Positions 53,935 through 62,388 of a DNA stretch of 64,000 nt are shown here, piece by piece. This stretch comes from Nothopassalora personata. Its lineage: Eukaryota; Ascomycota; Dothideomycetes; Mycosphaerellales; Mycosphaerellaceae. Below the pieces are notes generated by a model. That model made no database searches. It was given only the letters and a program-made list of their open reading frames with translations, and was not told the DNA's origin. How positions within the stretch are numbered: the first letter of the stretch is position 1; every line of letters begins with the position of its first letter. The stretch covers positions 3,038,001-3,102,000 of the forward strand of contig CM066293.1 of NCBI GenBank assembly GCA_033816765.1, read 5' to 3'. A program made the position numbers and the translations under genes.

Positions 53935-54558
53935 ATGGTCACGAGCACCATGTCCGCCGCATCGAAAACAGAACGGGGCGCAAACAAAGTCGACACGGGT
54001 TTGACAGGCTCTACGCACGGCTCGGCGAATAGTAGCGCGAGCGCGGAAAGATACAGGCTCGATGAGTTCGATGAAAGCCCCATTTTACTCTACAAGTATA
54101 GAGACGGGCTCCAGACGTCGTCGCAAAAGGACTTGTGTTCCTGGCTCGACAAAAGTGGGTGGGAGATCCGTGGTCCTCAGGCTTCACACCACTTCCAGAA
54201 ACTGACAGGTGTCTTTATAGATGAGAAACTCCGTGTAACGAAGAAGCAAATACCTAGGATGTCTTCGTACGTGGACGTCAAGCGACACGATCTATACCTA
54301 CCGGACGAGCAAGAGATGTATAAGAGTCTGCCCAACTACGACTCTTCCCTAGCTTCGATCAGGCTGCCTTCGACTGCGTACTGGAGTAGGCTGTTCTTGG
54401 GCAACTACGATAACCTCTACATTGTGTCGTCGGAAACAACACCTACATCGAGCGTGGTCGACGAGGACAGCCAACGTACGAGCCCTACGAGTAGCTGGGG
54501 TCAAGGAAGCGAGGAATTCGCGAGAATGGGGGCGACAGAAGAGCATTGCAATACCTAG
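53935..54558 (+). CDS. Hypothetical protein
   Basis: 207 residues from ATG 53935. A polar leader of about 40 residues is followed by a globular-looking part (LDEFDESPILLYKYRDG, DLCSWLDKSGWEIRG) and a Ser/Thr-rich tail. No signal peptide, membrane segment or known domain seen. It may continue through an intron, since the tail after about residue 165 is low complexity. Confidence 0.5.
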   Translation: MVTSTMSAASKTERGANKVDTGLTGSTHGSANSSASAERYRLDEFDESPILLYKYRDGLQTSSQKDLCSWLDKSGWEIRGPQASHHFQKLTGVFIDEKLRVTKKQIPRMSSYVDVKRHDLYLPDEQEMYKSLPNYDSSLASIRLPSTAYWSRLFLGNYDNLYIVSSETTPTSSVVDEDSQRTSPTSSWGQGSEEFARMGATEEHCNT

Positions 54559-55023
54559 GGAAATAGATCCGCCCGAGGCATTGTGTTTCTATGTTCACGG
54601 TTCAGCAATGGTCGTTATGGCGTTTACGAGAATGGTGTGGCCAGAGCAGAAGATACCTACACAGGATGAAAGCAGCATGACTGTGACCGAGGGACGATGG
54701 TACGATTATATTTCAATGAGAACTATTGCTTCAAGTCTTTTCTTTCAGCCTTGGTCCATTCTTTTGACTTTGCCTTGGCCGTTTGTCGTGTGCATTCGCG
54801 ATGCTGATCGCTGGGAAGGTCGACTCCTCTACTGTAGCCTTCTTGTTTGCCCGTACCGCCGAGGTCGATCACCTTTCCGGGACTGAGTATTCTCTGGTGA
54901 CCTCATCACAATTCTGATATGCTTCCTCCTCCGCTGATTCGTATGGTATGCTCGGCCGCTGTCAGAGGGCTGTTGCCACGACTTGTCAAAACGATTGAAA
55001 TATGGCACAGGCGGGATTGCCGC
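54559..55023. other. Intergenic region, no gene seen
   Basis: 465 bases between converging genes. An overlapping plus frame to 54886 has no domain. Nothing else recognised. Confidence 0.45.
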
Positions 55024-55578
55024 TTACCGTGTCATGCTCTGCTCAGGTCCACTTCCAACGACCCATCGCTTGCTCCTCCGTCGATCTCTTGAGGACAGTG
55101 AGGGCAGGTACGATCTTCTCCCAAGACAACGAAGATGGCAATGATTGAATGAACTCAAAGCCTGAGCCTTGCAGTTCGGGTTGTGTGCCACGCTGAAGAA
55201 AAGGCCCTCCCTAAAAGCCGCGAACCAATCCACCAGGGTATTCCAGGAGCTCGCACTGTGTCGCATCATCATTCTGATCCCGAGGCTTGGCTTGGTACTT
55301 CTGAAGCTTGCGCCTGTTGGCTGACAGAAATCAGCCATCAGACGGTGTTCAAAGTCAAACGTCCGCACGTATAACACATTCTCACGATAATAGATCGCTG
55401 TTGCCTCCGATCGAATCTGACGGCATGTCTTGAGAAGGGCAGGCCGAGAGAATGTGTGTGGCCCGATGCCGACTGACTTTGTGACTAGAGTGTAGCGATA
55501 GATACGGTTTCGGAGTGCGGCAGGGAGTTCGAGCAGGCGACAAATGGTGGTCTGCGCCGTGGTCGTGTTGGCTGACAT
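55024..55578 (-). CDS. 2EXR/F-box-like fungal protein
   Basis: 184 residues from ATG 55578. The block LLELPAALRNRIYRYTLV followed by PALLKTCRQIRSEATAIYY is the pattern of the large fungal family annotated as 2EXR or F-box-like, thought to act in protein-protein contacts. The C-terminal third is Arg/Ser-rich without structure. Function unknown; members are numerous and lineage-specific in Dothideomycetes. Confidence 0.7.
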   Translation of the reverse strand: MSANTTTAQTTICRLLELPAALRNRIYRYTLVTKSVGIGPHTFSRPALLKTCRQIRSEATAIYYRENVLYVRTFDFEHRLMADFCQPTGASFRSTKPSLGIRMMMRHSASSWNTLVDWFAAFREGLFFSVAHNPNCKAQALSSFNHCHLRCLGRRSYLPSLSSRDRRRSKRWVVGSGPEQSMTR

Positions 55579-56843
55579 TGTGCTGGCGAGTGGTTGCTGA
55601 AGTCGGACCTGATGGACGTCAGCATTAGAAACAGCCGGCACCGCAACAGACTCACGTATGTATCCGAGACAACGACTTGGTATGGCTACTCGATTAATGT
55701 GATGTTGTGCTGAGAATGAGGGCTGCAGAGCTACTCAAAAGGGAGTGAGGGAGCTTGGACCACCGGACCGGGGCGTAGCGAAGCATGTGAATGCGACCGC
55801 CGACATAGAAAATGAGCATACAAAAGTTCACACGAAGGACACATCCGAAAGTGAGTTGAGCTTTTGACTCTCACGTGAAATCAATTCCAACAGCTATCGA
55901 AAGGATACTCCAGCTTTCACGCATCCACTGTCTATGTACTCGTGGGCACTGTTTGTCCCGAACAGCAGCTCTCCAAACAGGATGTCCTAGATTAATGCAG
56001 CTTCTGCGGCGATGCTGCTTGGACCTTACTGCTGCTGCAAGATTGTTGAAGGGGTCCTTCAAATCTATCCCGCCTGGCCCCGGTCACCCCATAACCGTGC
56101 CACATCGCACCAGCCTGCTGCTCCGACGACGCCCTATGAATAACCAGAACTTGTCCGATGCGCTCTCATGGCAGAGCCTTCATGACTCGAGCCATCTCAA
56201 AGACCGCAGCCGCAGCTTCAAGGCAGCATCCGTGATCCTTGCACTGAGGATCCCTCTTCAACCGACAGACCTTCCCTTCCTTGTATAGTCGGCAGCCTAC
56301 CGGATGAGATTGTCCTAGGATGAAGGGTCGTGCGGCGAATGTAAGTCTGTCTTTGGCTCTGTCTCCATATGTTGCCCATCTGTCGGCAGAAGGTGGCTAT
56401 CATGTGATAATTGAGGTCGTGAATTAGGAACTGACCATGCTGATTGTCGGCCTGCAAGCGGCGAGTCCGTTGCGGAAAACTCCTATCGTGTGGCCGTGAT
56501 GGCGATGTTCCTGAACAGTCCGTACAAAGACTTTGATAGCGAGAAGTATGTCAAGACGTGTCTCGTTGACGACATAGCGGAATCGCTCGTAGCCGACATA
56601 ACACCTGCCGACCGTGTATCGAAGGGCGAAAAACGCTGAAACCATGCTTCCGTGTTGCCTTAGAAAGAATTTGCACTGAACTTGTTCGGAGCGTAAAACG
56701 CTTCGCAATCTTACCGATGTTCGCACCGCCATCCTCCTCCTAGTACTAGCCCGCCCTTATGCCTTAGGGTCTGTGACTTCGTCGTAATCTTGCGGGCAAG
56801 CCTAGAGTGAACTTCGACGTCGCCTTTGCGATTCGCGTGCTGC
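55579..56843. other. Intergenic region, no gene seen
   Basis: About 1.26 kb with scattered short frames on both strands. Nothing with a domain was found. Confidence 0.4.
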
Positions 56844-57242
56844 TCAGGCCGTGGCCGCTTGTAGTCGTCGAAGTTCTTCTGCAACAATAAGATTGTGTTC
56901 GCGCTCTGCCACTTCGAGCGTCGTGTACCCGAGTGAGTCACGAATTGATATGTCAGCGCCATGTGCAATCAAGGTATGGATAGTGCTTAATCGTCCTGTT
57001 CTCGCAGCCTTATAGAGCGCCGTGCCTAAGCCTCCGATCTTGCGAACTTCGTATGAGGAGCAATAGTTTAGATACGTTATGGCGTTGATATCAGGCTGGC
57101 GCCGTCGAGGGACCAGCCGCATCGCGTTAGCTGGGTCCTGCAGGGTCGCGGTGTAGGAAGGTGTATATCTACCTCGTTGTCGAAGTCGATCTCTTCTCGT
57201 TCTGGGCACACTCGGGTCACAGCACATGACATTCATCTTCAT
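56844..57242 (-). CDS. Short ankyrin-repeat protein
   Basis: 132 residues from ATG 57242. The C-terminal 60 residues hold one full ankyrin repeat and part of a second (GTALYKAARTGRLSTIHTLI, HGADISIRDSLGYTTLEVA). The N-terminal half is basic and without domain. Could be a complete small protein or the end of a decayed larger one, as it lies at the border of the repeat-rich tail. Confidence 0.5.
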   Translation of the reverse strand: MKMNVMCCDPSVPRTRRDRLRQRGRYTPSYTATLQDPANAMRLVPRRRQPDINAITYLNYCSSYEVRKIGGLGTALYKAARTGRLSTIHTLIAHGADISIRDSLGYTTLEVAEREHNLIVAEELRRLQAATA

Positions 57243-57689
57243 CCGCAGAAGAGACAAAATCCGCCATTAGACCCAGCAAGTATCACTGATTCCATCATGG
57301 CGACGCAGTCTCAGCAGCTGGTGCCTTTAGCTCAGGTTCTTGGTCTCTCGGATGCTTCTGCGCTGTCAGGTATGCCTCTACAAAGTCCCAAGATATGGAA
57401 GAAGCTGAGGCTGTTACAGCATACATCGGACGGTTCAGCCTGTTCGGTGTACCGGTCGCAAATATGGCAAAAGATCTAGCCACCAACTAGTGGTCCCATA
57501 TGTACCATCATGGCATGACGACCGCGCCCACTATCGCGTTTCCCGTATCTGCTTGCTCCGCATATTTGGCGCATCAAGGTGAGTGGGTCCATCCATCTTC
57601 ATTGTCGCCTCGCGCAAAAGTGTGATCATTGCGTAGGTCGAGACAAAATAGCCGTGTCGGTCCCCGTGCACCCGCAAAGCGGGTGTCGG
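57243..57689. other. Border between gene space and repeat tail
   Basis: No gene. A perfect hairpin CACCCGCAAAGCGGGTG at 57669-57685 lies just before base composition becomes AT-rich, and may mark the end of the decayed DNA transposon. Confidence 0.45.
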
Positions 57690-57932
57690 ACAACGTAGTG
57701 ATATCGCATAGCTTAATAATAATGAAGGTGTATTTAGCTATCTATAGTCGCTATATCGTCTATTATAGCAAGCTATATTAGTATTAACTTGCGCCTATTT
57801 ACTACGTAGGTAGGCCTCTCCTTAGTGCCCTTAATTGTACTTATTATCTTAGTTATCTAAGCCCTTAATTTACCTTGCTTTATACGAGCTAGCTAGTCCT
57901 CTAACTACTTTACTATATTGTCTACACGCTCT
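57690..57932. other. RIP-decayed AT-rich DNA left of the LTR element
   Basis: TA-rich sequence nearly without CA or TG dinucleotides, continued after 60240. Together with the right flank it is the disrupted target of the LTR insertion; the duplicated target GCTCT ends at 57932. Confidence 0.75.
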
Positions 57933-58249
57933 TGTTACGGTTCGGAACGGAAACAGCATAAGAAGACTTCATTGGACGAGCAGACGAGCAGACGAGCAGA
58001 CGAGCAGTCGAGCAGACGAGCAGACGAGCAGACGAGCAGACGAGCAGTCGAGCAGACGAGCAGACGAGCAGCACGCCAAGGCATGGCACTATATAGACGA
58101 CGCTTCTTTACGAGTAGATAGGAGCCTCGTGCTCAACTCATTTTAAGTATACACCATATACTGTTTGGAACCACTACCTTCATAACTGATTGAGACATCC
58201 CTGCAAAGATCCAAGCCCGAGTTGGGATAACGTACAGCGGTTCCTAACA
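57933..58249 (+). repeat. 5' LTR with (ACGAGCAG)12 minisatellite
   Basis: 317 bp. Positions 57976-58071 are 12 copies of an 8-bp unit in the order AAAAT AAAAT AA, where A is ACGAGCAG and T is TCGAGCAG. Compared with the 3' LTR it has one extra block of five units (40 bp) and a few substitutions. A TATATA near 58090 is the likely promoter. Confidence 0.92.
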
Positions 58250-58281
58250 ACTTTGAGCACCACCACCAGGGCCCTTTGCAT

Positions 58282-59274
58282 ATGTCTGGGAGAGACGCTA
58301 CCCGGAGTCCGTCACGACAACAGCCACAGTCAACTGGCATCACGGAACGAATGAGCGAAATGTCGATTACAGGAAGCAGCAAGAACAACAACACTCCTAT
58401 GGGTATGCTGAACCCATTGGACCACCACCGTGCACCTAAGGTGTCTACGCCGGAGACGTTCGACGGGACCAAGGACAAACTGGAGGCTTTTCAACTGCAG
58501 GTTCAGTTGTACCTTCACTTCAACGCACACCAGTTTCAAGGCGAGGCTTCTAAAGTCTTGTACGCCGCATCCTTCCTACGAGGAAAGGCAGCTAGAGGAT
58601 TCCGACCATACCTCAAGGACTGGCTACACAACCAGGGCGAGGGAGAAACACCGAAAACGGAAACTCGAAAAATTTTCCACGACTACGACGAGTTTGAGAC
58701 GAAACTCGATGATCTATACGGGATACCAAATGAGGAGGTATACGCCGACCGACATATCCGACAACTTCGACAGACTACTTCTGTAGCGCTGTACGCCTCA
58801 GAATTCCAAGGATATGCCGCCGACCTGGAATGGAACGACGCAGCTTTGCGATCGCAGTTCTACCTCGGGCTGAAAGACAACGTCAAAGCCGAACTATCCC
58901 GAAACGCCAGCGTCGTTACGCTAGGGGCGATGATCAAGGCAGCAAAGGAGATCGACGAAAGGCTCCAGGAGTTGAGGTACGACCGACACGTACAGCCTGG
59001 ATACCAGAGACCCGCCGCGGGCGGAAGAGGGGGCTTCAAGGCCAGAAGTCAGGACCCTAATGGTTACGGAGACCCAATGGAATTGGACGTAACGGAACGT
59101 AGGACAGGAAGGGGGCTGAAGAGCAAAGGTTCCACCTGCTACGTATGTGGCGAGCAAGGCCATTTTGCAAGGAACTGCAAGAAAAAGAACATGGTTAGCC
59201 GCGAGTTCAACGCAATGATTCGCGAAGAGAATACATACCAGGAATGCGAGAACTTCTTCTCGAAATCTGCCTAG
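58282..59274 (+). CDS. Retrotransposon Gag polyprotein
   Basis: 330 residues, intact. Residues about 60-240 are a retrotransposon gag capsid-like region (PETFDGTKDKLEAFQLQVQLY, the opening strand-helix of Ty3-type gag). Near residue 290 a CCHC zinc knuckle (CYVCGEQGHFARNC) would bind element RNA. ATG 58282 is first in frame. The frame stops shortly after the knuckle, without fusion to pol. Confidence 0.9.
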   Translation: MSGRDATRSPSRQQPQSTGITERMSEMSITGSSKNNNTPMGMLNPLDHHRAPKVSTPETFDGTKDKLEAFQLQVQLYLHFNAHQFQGEASKVLYAASFLRGKAARGFRPYLKDWLHNQGEGETPKTETRKIFHDYDEFETKLDDLYGIPNEEVYADRHIRQLRQTTSVALYASEFQGYAADLEWNDAALRSQFYLGLKDNVKAELSRNASVVTLGAMIKAAKEIDERLQELRYDRHVQPGYQRPAAGGRGGFKARSQDPNGYGDPMELDVTERRTGRGLKSKGSTCYVCGEQGHFARNCKKKNMVSREFNAMIREENTYQECENFFSKSA

Positions 59275-59380
59275 CAGAAACAACCTGAGGACAGCAAGGC
59301 ATCAAACAGCGGCTTCTTGATTTGATGGCCTAGGGAAAAAGAAGTCAATACTACGAAACGGCAAAGGTGGATTCCACAAC

Positions 59381-59860
59381 TTACGAGGGATGGCCATCCG
59401 GCCACGAGAAAGGGGAAGTGACCCCTATCCTGTCGAGATCCGCTTCAAGGGCTGAGAAATCGGAGAGGGACGGGTCGTTGGGGTCGAAGGAGGTGTTCTC
59501 AGCCATGTGGGCTTCATCCTCCTCAACCTTTCGGTTCGCCTGCTCTCGCACCGCCTTGTTGCGACGGATGCGCTGGCGAAGTGATTCGATCTTCGAAAGC
59601 AACTCTTCGACCTGTTGCTCGTCCTGTTCGATCCTTTGCGACAGATCTTCAACGGTCTTGTCCAGTCGAAGCAGGGAGGAGGTAACGCAGGGTTTGCCCA
59701 GACGTGTGCACTTAACACAGGACATGAGGGAATAATCGGCGATTACGACACAGCTTGAACCAACGTGGGAACAGTGATCGCACGGTTGAGAAAGAACAAG
59801 GGGATTGGAAAGAATGCGAGCGACTCGGCGTTTTCTGTCGATGGCTGGTCTGGAAGACAT
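59381..59860 (-). CDS. Antisense ORF of the LTR element: Zn2Cys6-like cluster plus coiled coil
   Basis: 159 residues from ATG 59860, intact. After a basic start (RKRRVAR) come six cysteines spaced CX2CX6CX10CX2CX6C, which is exactly the Gal4-type binuclear zinc cluster spacing. They are followed by about 55 residues of heptad-like coiled coil (LDKTVEDLSQRIEQDEQQVE and on) and an acidic tail (FDPNDPSLSDFSALEADLD). This order, zinc cluster, dimerising coil, acidic region, is that of a small fungal transcription factor. It starts 98 bp from the 3' LTR and reads toward gag, tail-to-tail. A role in controlling the element is inference. Confidence 0.75.
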   Translation of the reverse strand: MSSRPAIDRKRRVARILSNPLVLSQPCDHCSHVGSSCVVIADYSLMSCVKCTRLGKPCVTSSLLRLDKTVEDLSQRIEQDEQQVEELLSKIESLRQRIRRNKAVREQANRKVEEDEAHMAENTSFDPNDPSLSDFSALEADLDRIGVTSPFSWPDGHPS

Positions 59861-59942
59861 TGCGACAAAGTTGCGACTACGAAATTGGAGAAACGGGGTA
59901 CTATTAGTAAGAGGAAACACGTGATCGCTGGGACATCGATCC

Positions 59943-59957
59943 TAAGGAGGGGGATGG
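59943..59957 (+). promoter_or_regulatory. Polypurine tract
   Basis: Purine-rich TAAGGAGGGGGATGG directly before the 3' LTR, the usual primer for plus-strand DNA synthesis. Confidence 0.8.
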
Positions 59958-60234
59958 TGTTACGGTTCGGAACGGAAACAGCATAAGAAGACTTCATTGG
60001 ACGAGCAGACGAGCAGACGAGCAGACGAGCAGTCGAGCAGACGAGCAGACGAGCAGCACGCCAAGGCATGGCACTATATAGACGACGCTTCTTTACGAGT
60101 AGATAGGAGCCTCGTGCTCAACTCATTTCAAGTATACACCATATACTGTTTGGGACCACTACCTTCTCAACGAGTCAGAGACATCACTGCAAAGATCCAA
60201 GCCCAGTTGGGATAACGTACAGCGGTTCCTAACA
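59958..60234 (+). repeat. 3' LTR with (ACGAGCAG)7 minisatellite
   Basis: 277 bp, 40 bp shorter than the 5' LTR because the array at 60001-60056 has 7 units (AAAAT AA) in place of 12. Otherwise nearly identical, with small differences around 60165-60210. Confidence 0.92.
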
Positions 60235-60239
60235 GCTCT

Positions 60240-61600
60240 ATAATAGTAGCCCTTACATTACTACTCTTAATAATACCGCCTCGCTATAGGTATAACCGCT
60301 TTTATATATTACGAGCGTTATAAGCGTTCTAGCGGACTATAGTATAGTTTAATTCGTCCTTTACTTTAGCGCCCTTAGCTATAGTAATTCAAGCGCCTCT
60401 AAATAGTAGCTCCAACCGCTACTTTATAGAGTCGTTAATAGATAGATTAGCTATAAGGGTAGTAGTATATCTACCGAAGATCCTTACTATCGTAGGTACG
60501 TTACTATTAGCTATAGGCTCCGGTGTTAATACTCGTTTATTACTACGAAGAGTAGCTAGATCCGCCCTTATACGCTATAATATTAGCTCTAGATTAAAGG
60601 GGTAGATACTACACTTCTCGAAGCCGCTTATAATAATTATAGGCTTTATTATACGGCGTCTAAATGCCTCGAAGTTATAGAGGAATTCTAGCTTATCATA
60701 GTCGCTATACCTATAGCGAGAAGCTAGATCTACCGCCTTAGCGTACTAGTACTTATATAGCTAAAATATAACTATATCTAAGGGCTAAAGGAAGTACGTT
60801 ATATAGGCTAGTAAAGTAAAGGGTATAATCTTATAAAGGTTATAATATTTAATAAACTCGATCGTAAAGTATTAGCTATAACCGTCTATAAGTAGTAGCC
60901 TATATGCACCTCTCTATATCTTTATAGAGTACTTATTAAAGTGCTTTAACTACTCTAACGTAAGTAGGTTATTAGTATATCTAGAATTACTTATACTAAC
61001 TACTATATCGTCGTTAAGGTGTTAGTACTACGTACTTATATATAGCCGCCCTATTAAGATAAGAAAAGCTAGTATTACTACTCTAGCTACTAATACTACT
61101 ACTATATCCGTATAGCTCTTACGGTTATTACTAGTAGGTAGGAAGTTCTTTCTTTTTAGATATTATATAAGAACGTAGTAGTTCTTAGACACGCTAATTT
61201 AAAAGCCCGTCTTATCTATATTCTATATATCCTCGGGTGTAATACTATACTCTTAATAGACCTCCTATAGCTTATAATACTACTATTTAAGGTCGTTAAT
61301 ATCGTACGCCGCTACTCTTACTACCTCGAGTAGTTACTACTTAACCTTACGCTATTTAGGGTGTCTCTTTAGCTATCGCTCTAGCTATTATTTTAAGATA
61401 ATAGGTAGAGAGCCGGGTCTAGAGTAGTATTGCTTAAGGATCGAATTAGCGCTAAGTTCTACTATCCGTAGGCGCGTAGACACGCCTATCGCGTCGTATC
61501 TCTTTAAGTAGGTAATAAGGATAGCCTCTTATTTACTTATAAGTTTTGTATATATAGCTAGACGCGTACTACGTAAGTTATAGCCTAGAATACGTCTTCG
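60240..61600 (-). pseudogene. RIP-decayed pogo/Fot1-type transposase
   Basis: Read on the minus strand, the stretch near 61350-61560 gives a CENP-B/HTH start (EAILITYLKRYDAIG, later ANSILK and LKRHP). The stretch near 60720-60910 gives the DDE part (LLLIDGY, EFIKYYNLYKIIPF, PLDIVIF). Stops stand where Trp or Gln is expected and Tyr where His is expected, as RIP would produce. The gene is dead. Its C-terminal side reaches the LTR insertion and probably continues at 57690-57932. Confidence 0.75.
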
Positions 61601-62160
61601 AAGGCACTAGTAATCAACTCCCTAGTTAGCTATAACTTACTTTACATCTAGTAGGTCTAACGCGTCGTAATACTAAGCTATATTGTAAAGCGCTAGGATA
61701 ATACATAGATAGTAGGTTTTAAGGGTAATATAACCTAATTAAGTGTTATATAAGTACCTTAAGGGTACTACTACTTATAATAAACATAGTTTTTTATACC
61801 CTAATTTCTAGACTTAATACCCTAGTTCTAAACTTCTATCTCTACTAGTTTTATAGTTATAAGCCCAAGTTAAGCAACTTAGGGTCTCTATACGGAATTG
61901 TATATATCTATTAGACCTAATCGAGGTACATAATAGATCTTAGGCAATACCTTTAGGACTACCCGTCCGCTACGATAATAAAGGAACTAAACTACTACGA
62001 TCCCTCTATATTTAATAACTTCTACCTTTAGACTTAGGCTAAAGCAGTTAGATTATACTTTTTGAAGTATATAGAAGGGAAGTAATAGGACGGTACGATA
62101 ACCTAGGAAATAGATCTCAATCTATTACCTAAACCTTAGGAACCGGTTATAGGGCCTCTA
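61601..62160. other. RIP-decayed AT-rich DNA
   Basis: No intact frame. The right half (from about 61850) may be the upstream part of the Copia remnant that continues after the solo LTR. Confidence 0.5.
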
Positions 62161-62165
62161 CCTAA

Positions 62166-62383
62166 TATCACGTTGTGACGGCTGTCTGCGTAATTATTGG
62201 TGTATAGGCTCATATGAAAGGAGGTGACAAAAGCGAGTTGTGTATTGCATGTGTCTATGTAAAATTGAGATGTTTGAGAATTGAAGAGTTTGCCGGTGAC
62301 TAATCAAAGTCACGTGAGTCTTGGCAACCGTTGACTCAGTCTTGTTTTGGGCTGCTGCCCAGGTGCATGCTTGGATCGTGACA
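62166..62383. mobile_element. Solo LTR
   Basis: 218 bp starting TATCACG and ending CGTGACA (the start was probably TGTCACG), flanked by the perfect 5-bp duplication CCTAA (62161-62165 and 62384-62388). Less RIP-decayed than its surroundings. Related to the fragment at 38438. Internal parts of its parent element are absent. Confidence 0.78.
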
Positions 62384-62388
62384 CCTAA

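Larger units (their letters stand above)
57933..60234 (+). mobile_element. Complete non-autonomous LTR retrotransposon, gag only, with antisense ORF
   Basis: 2,302 bp bounded by LTRs starting TGTTACGG and ending CCTAACA, flanked by the perfect 5-bp target duplication GCTCT (57928-57932 and 60235-60239). Inside are an intact gag frame on the plus strand, an intact zinc-cluster frame on the minus strand, and a polypurine tract just before the 3' LTR. There is no protease, reverse transcriptase, RNase H or integrase, and no room for them. Its sequence keeps normal CA/TG content while both flanks are RIP-decayed, so it came after RIP acted here. I found no clear tRNA primer site after the 5' LTR. 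Confidence 0.92.

Noticed and set aside
57918..58121. Frame with repeated RRADEQTS
   Set aside because: Translation of the LTR 8-bp minisatellite, not a gene.
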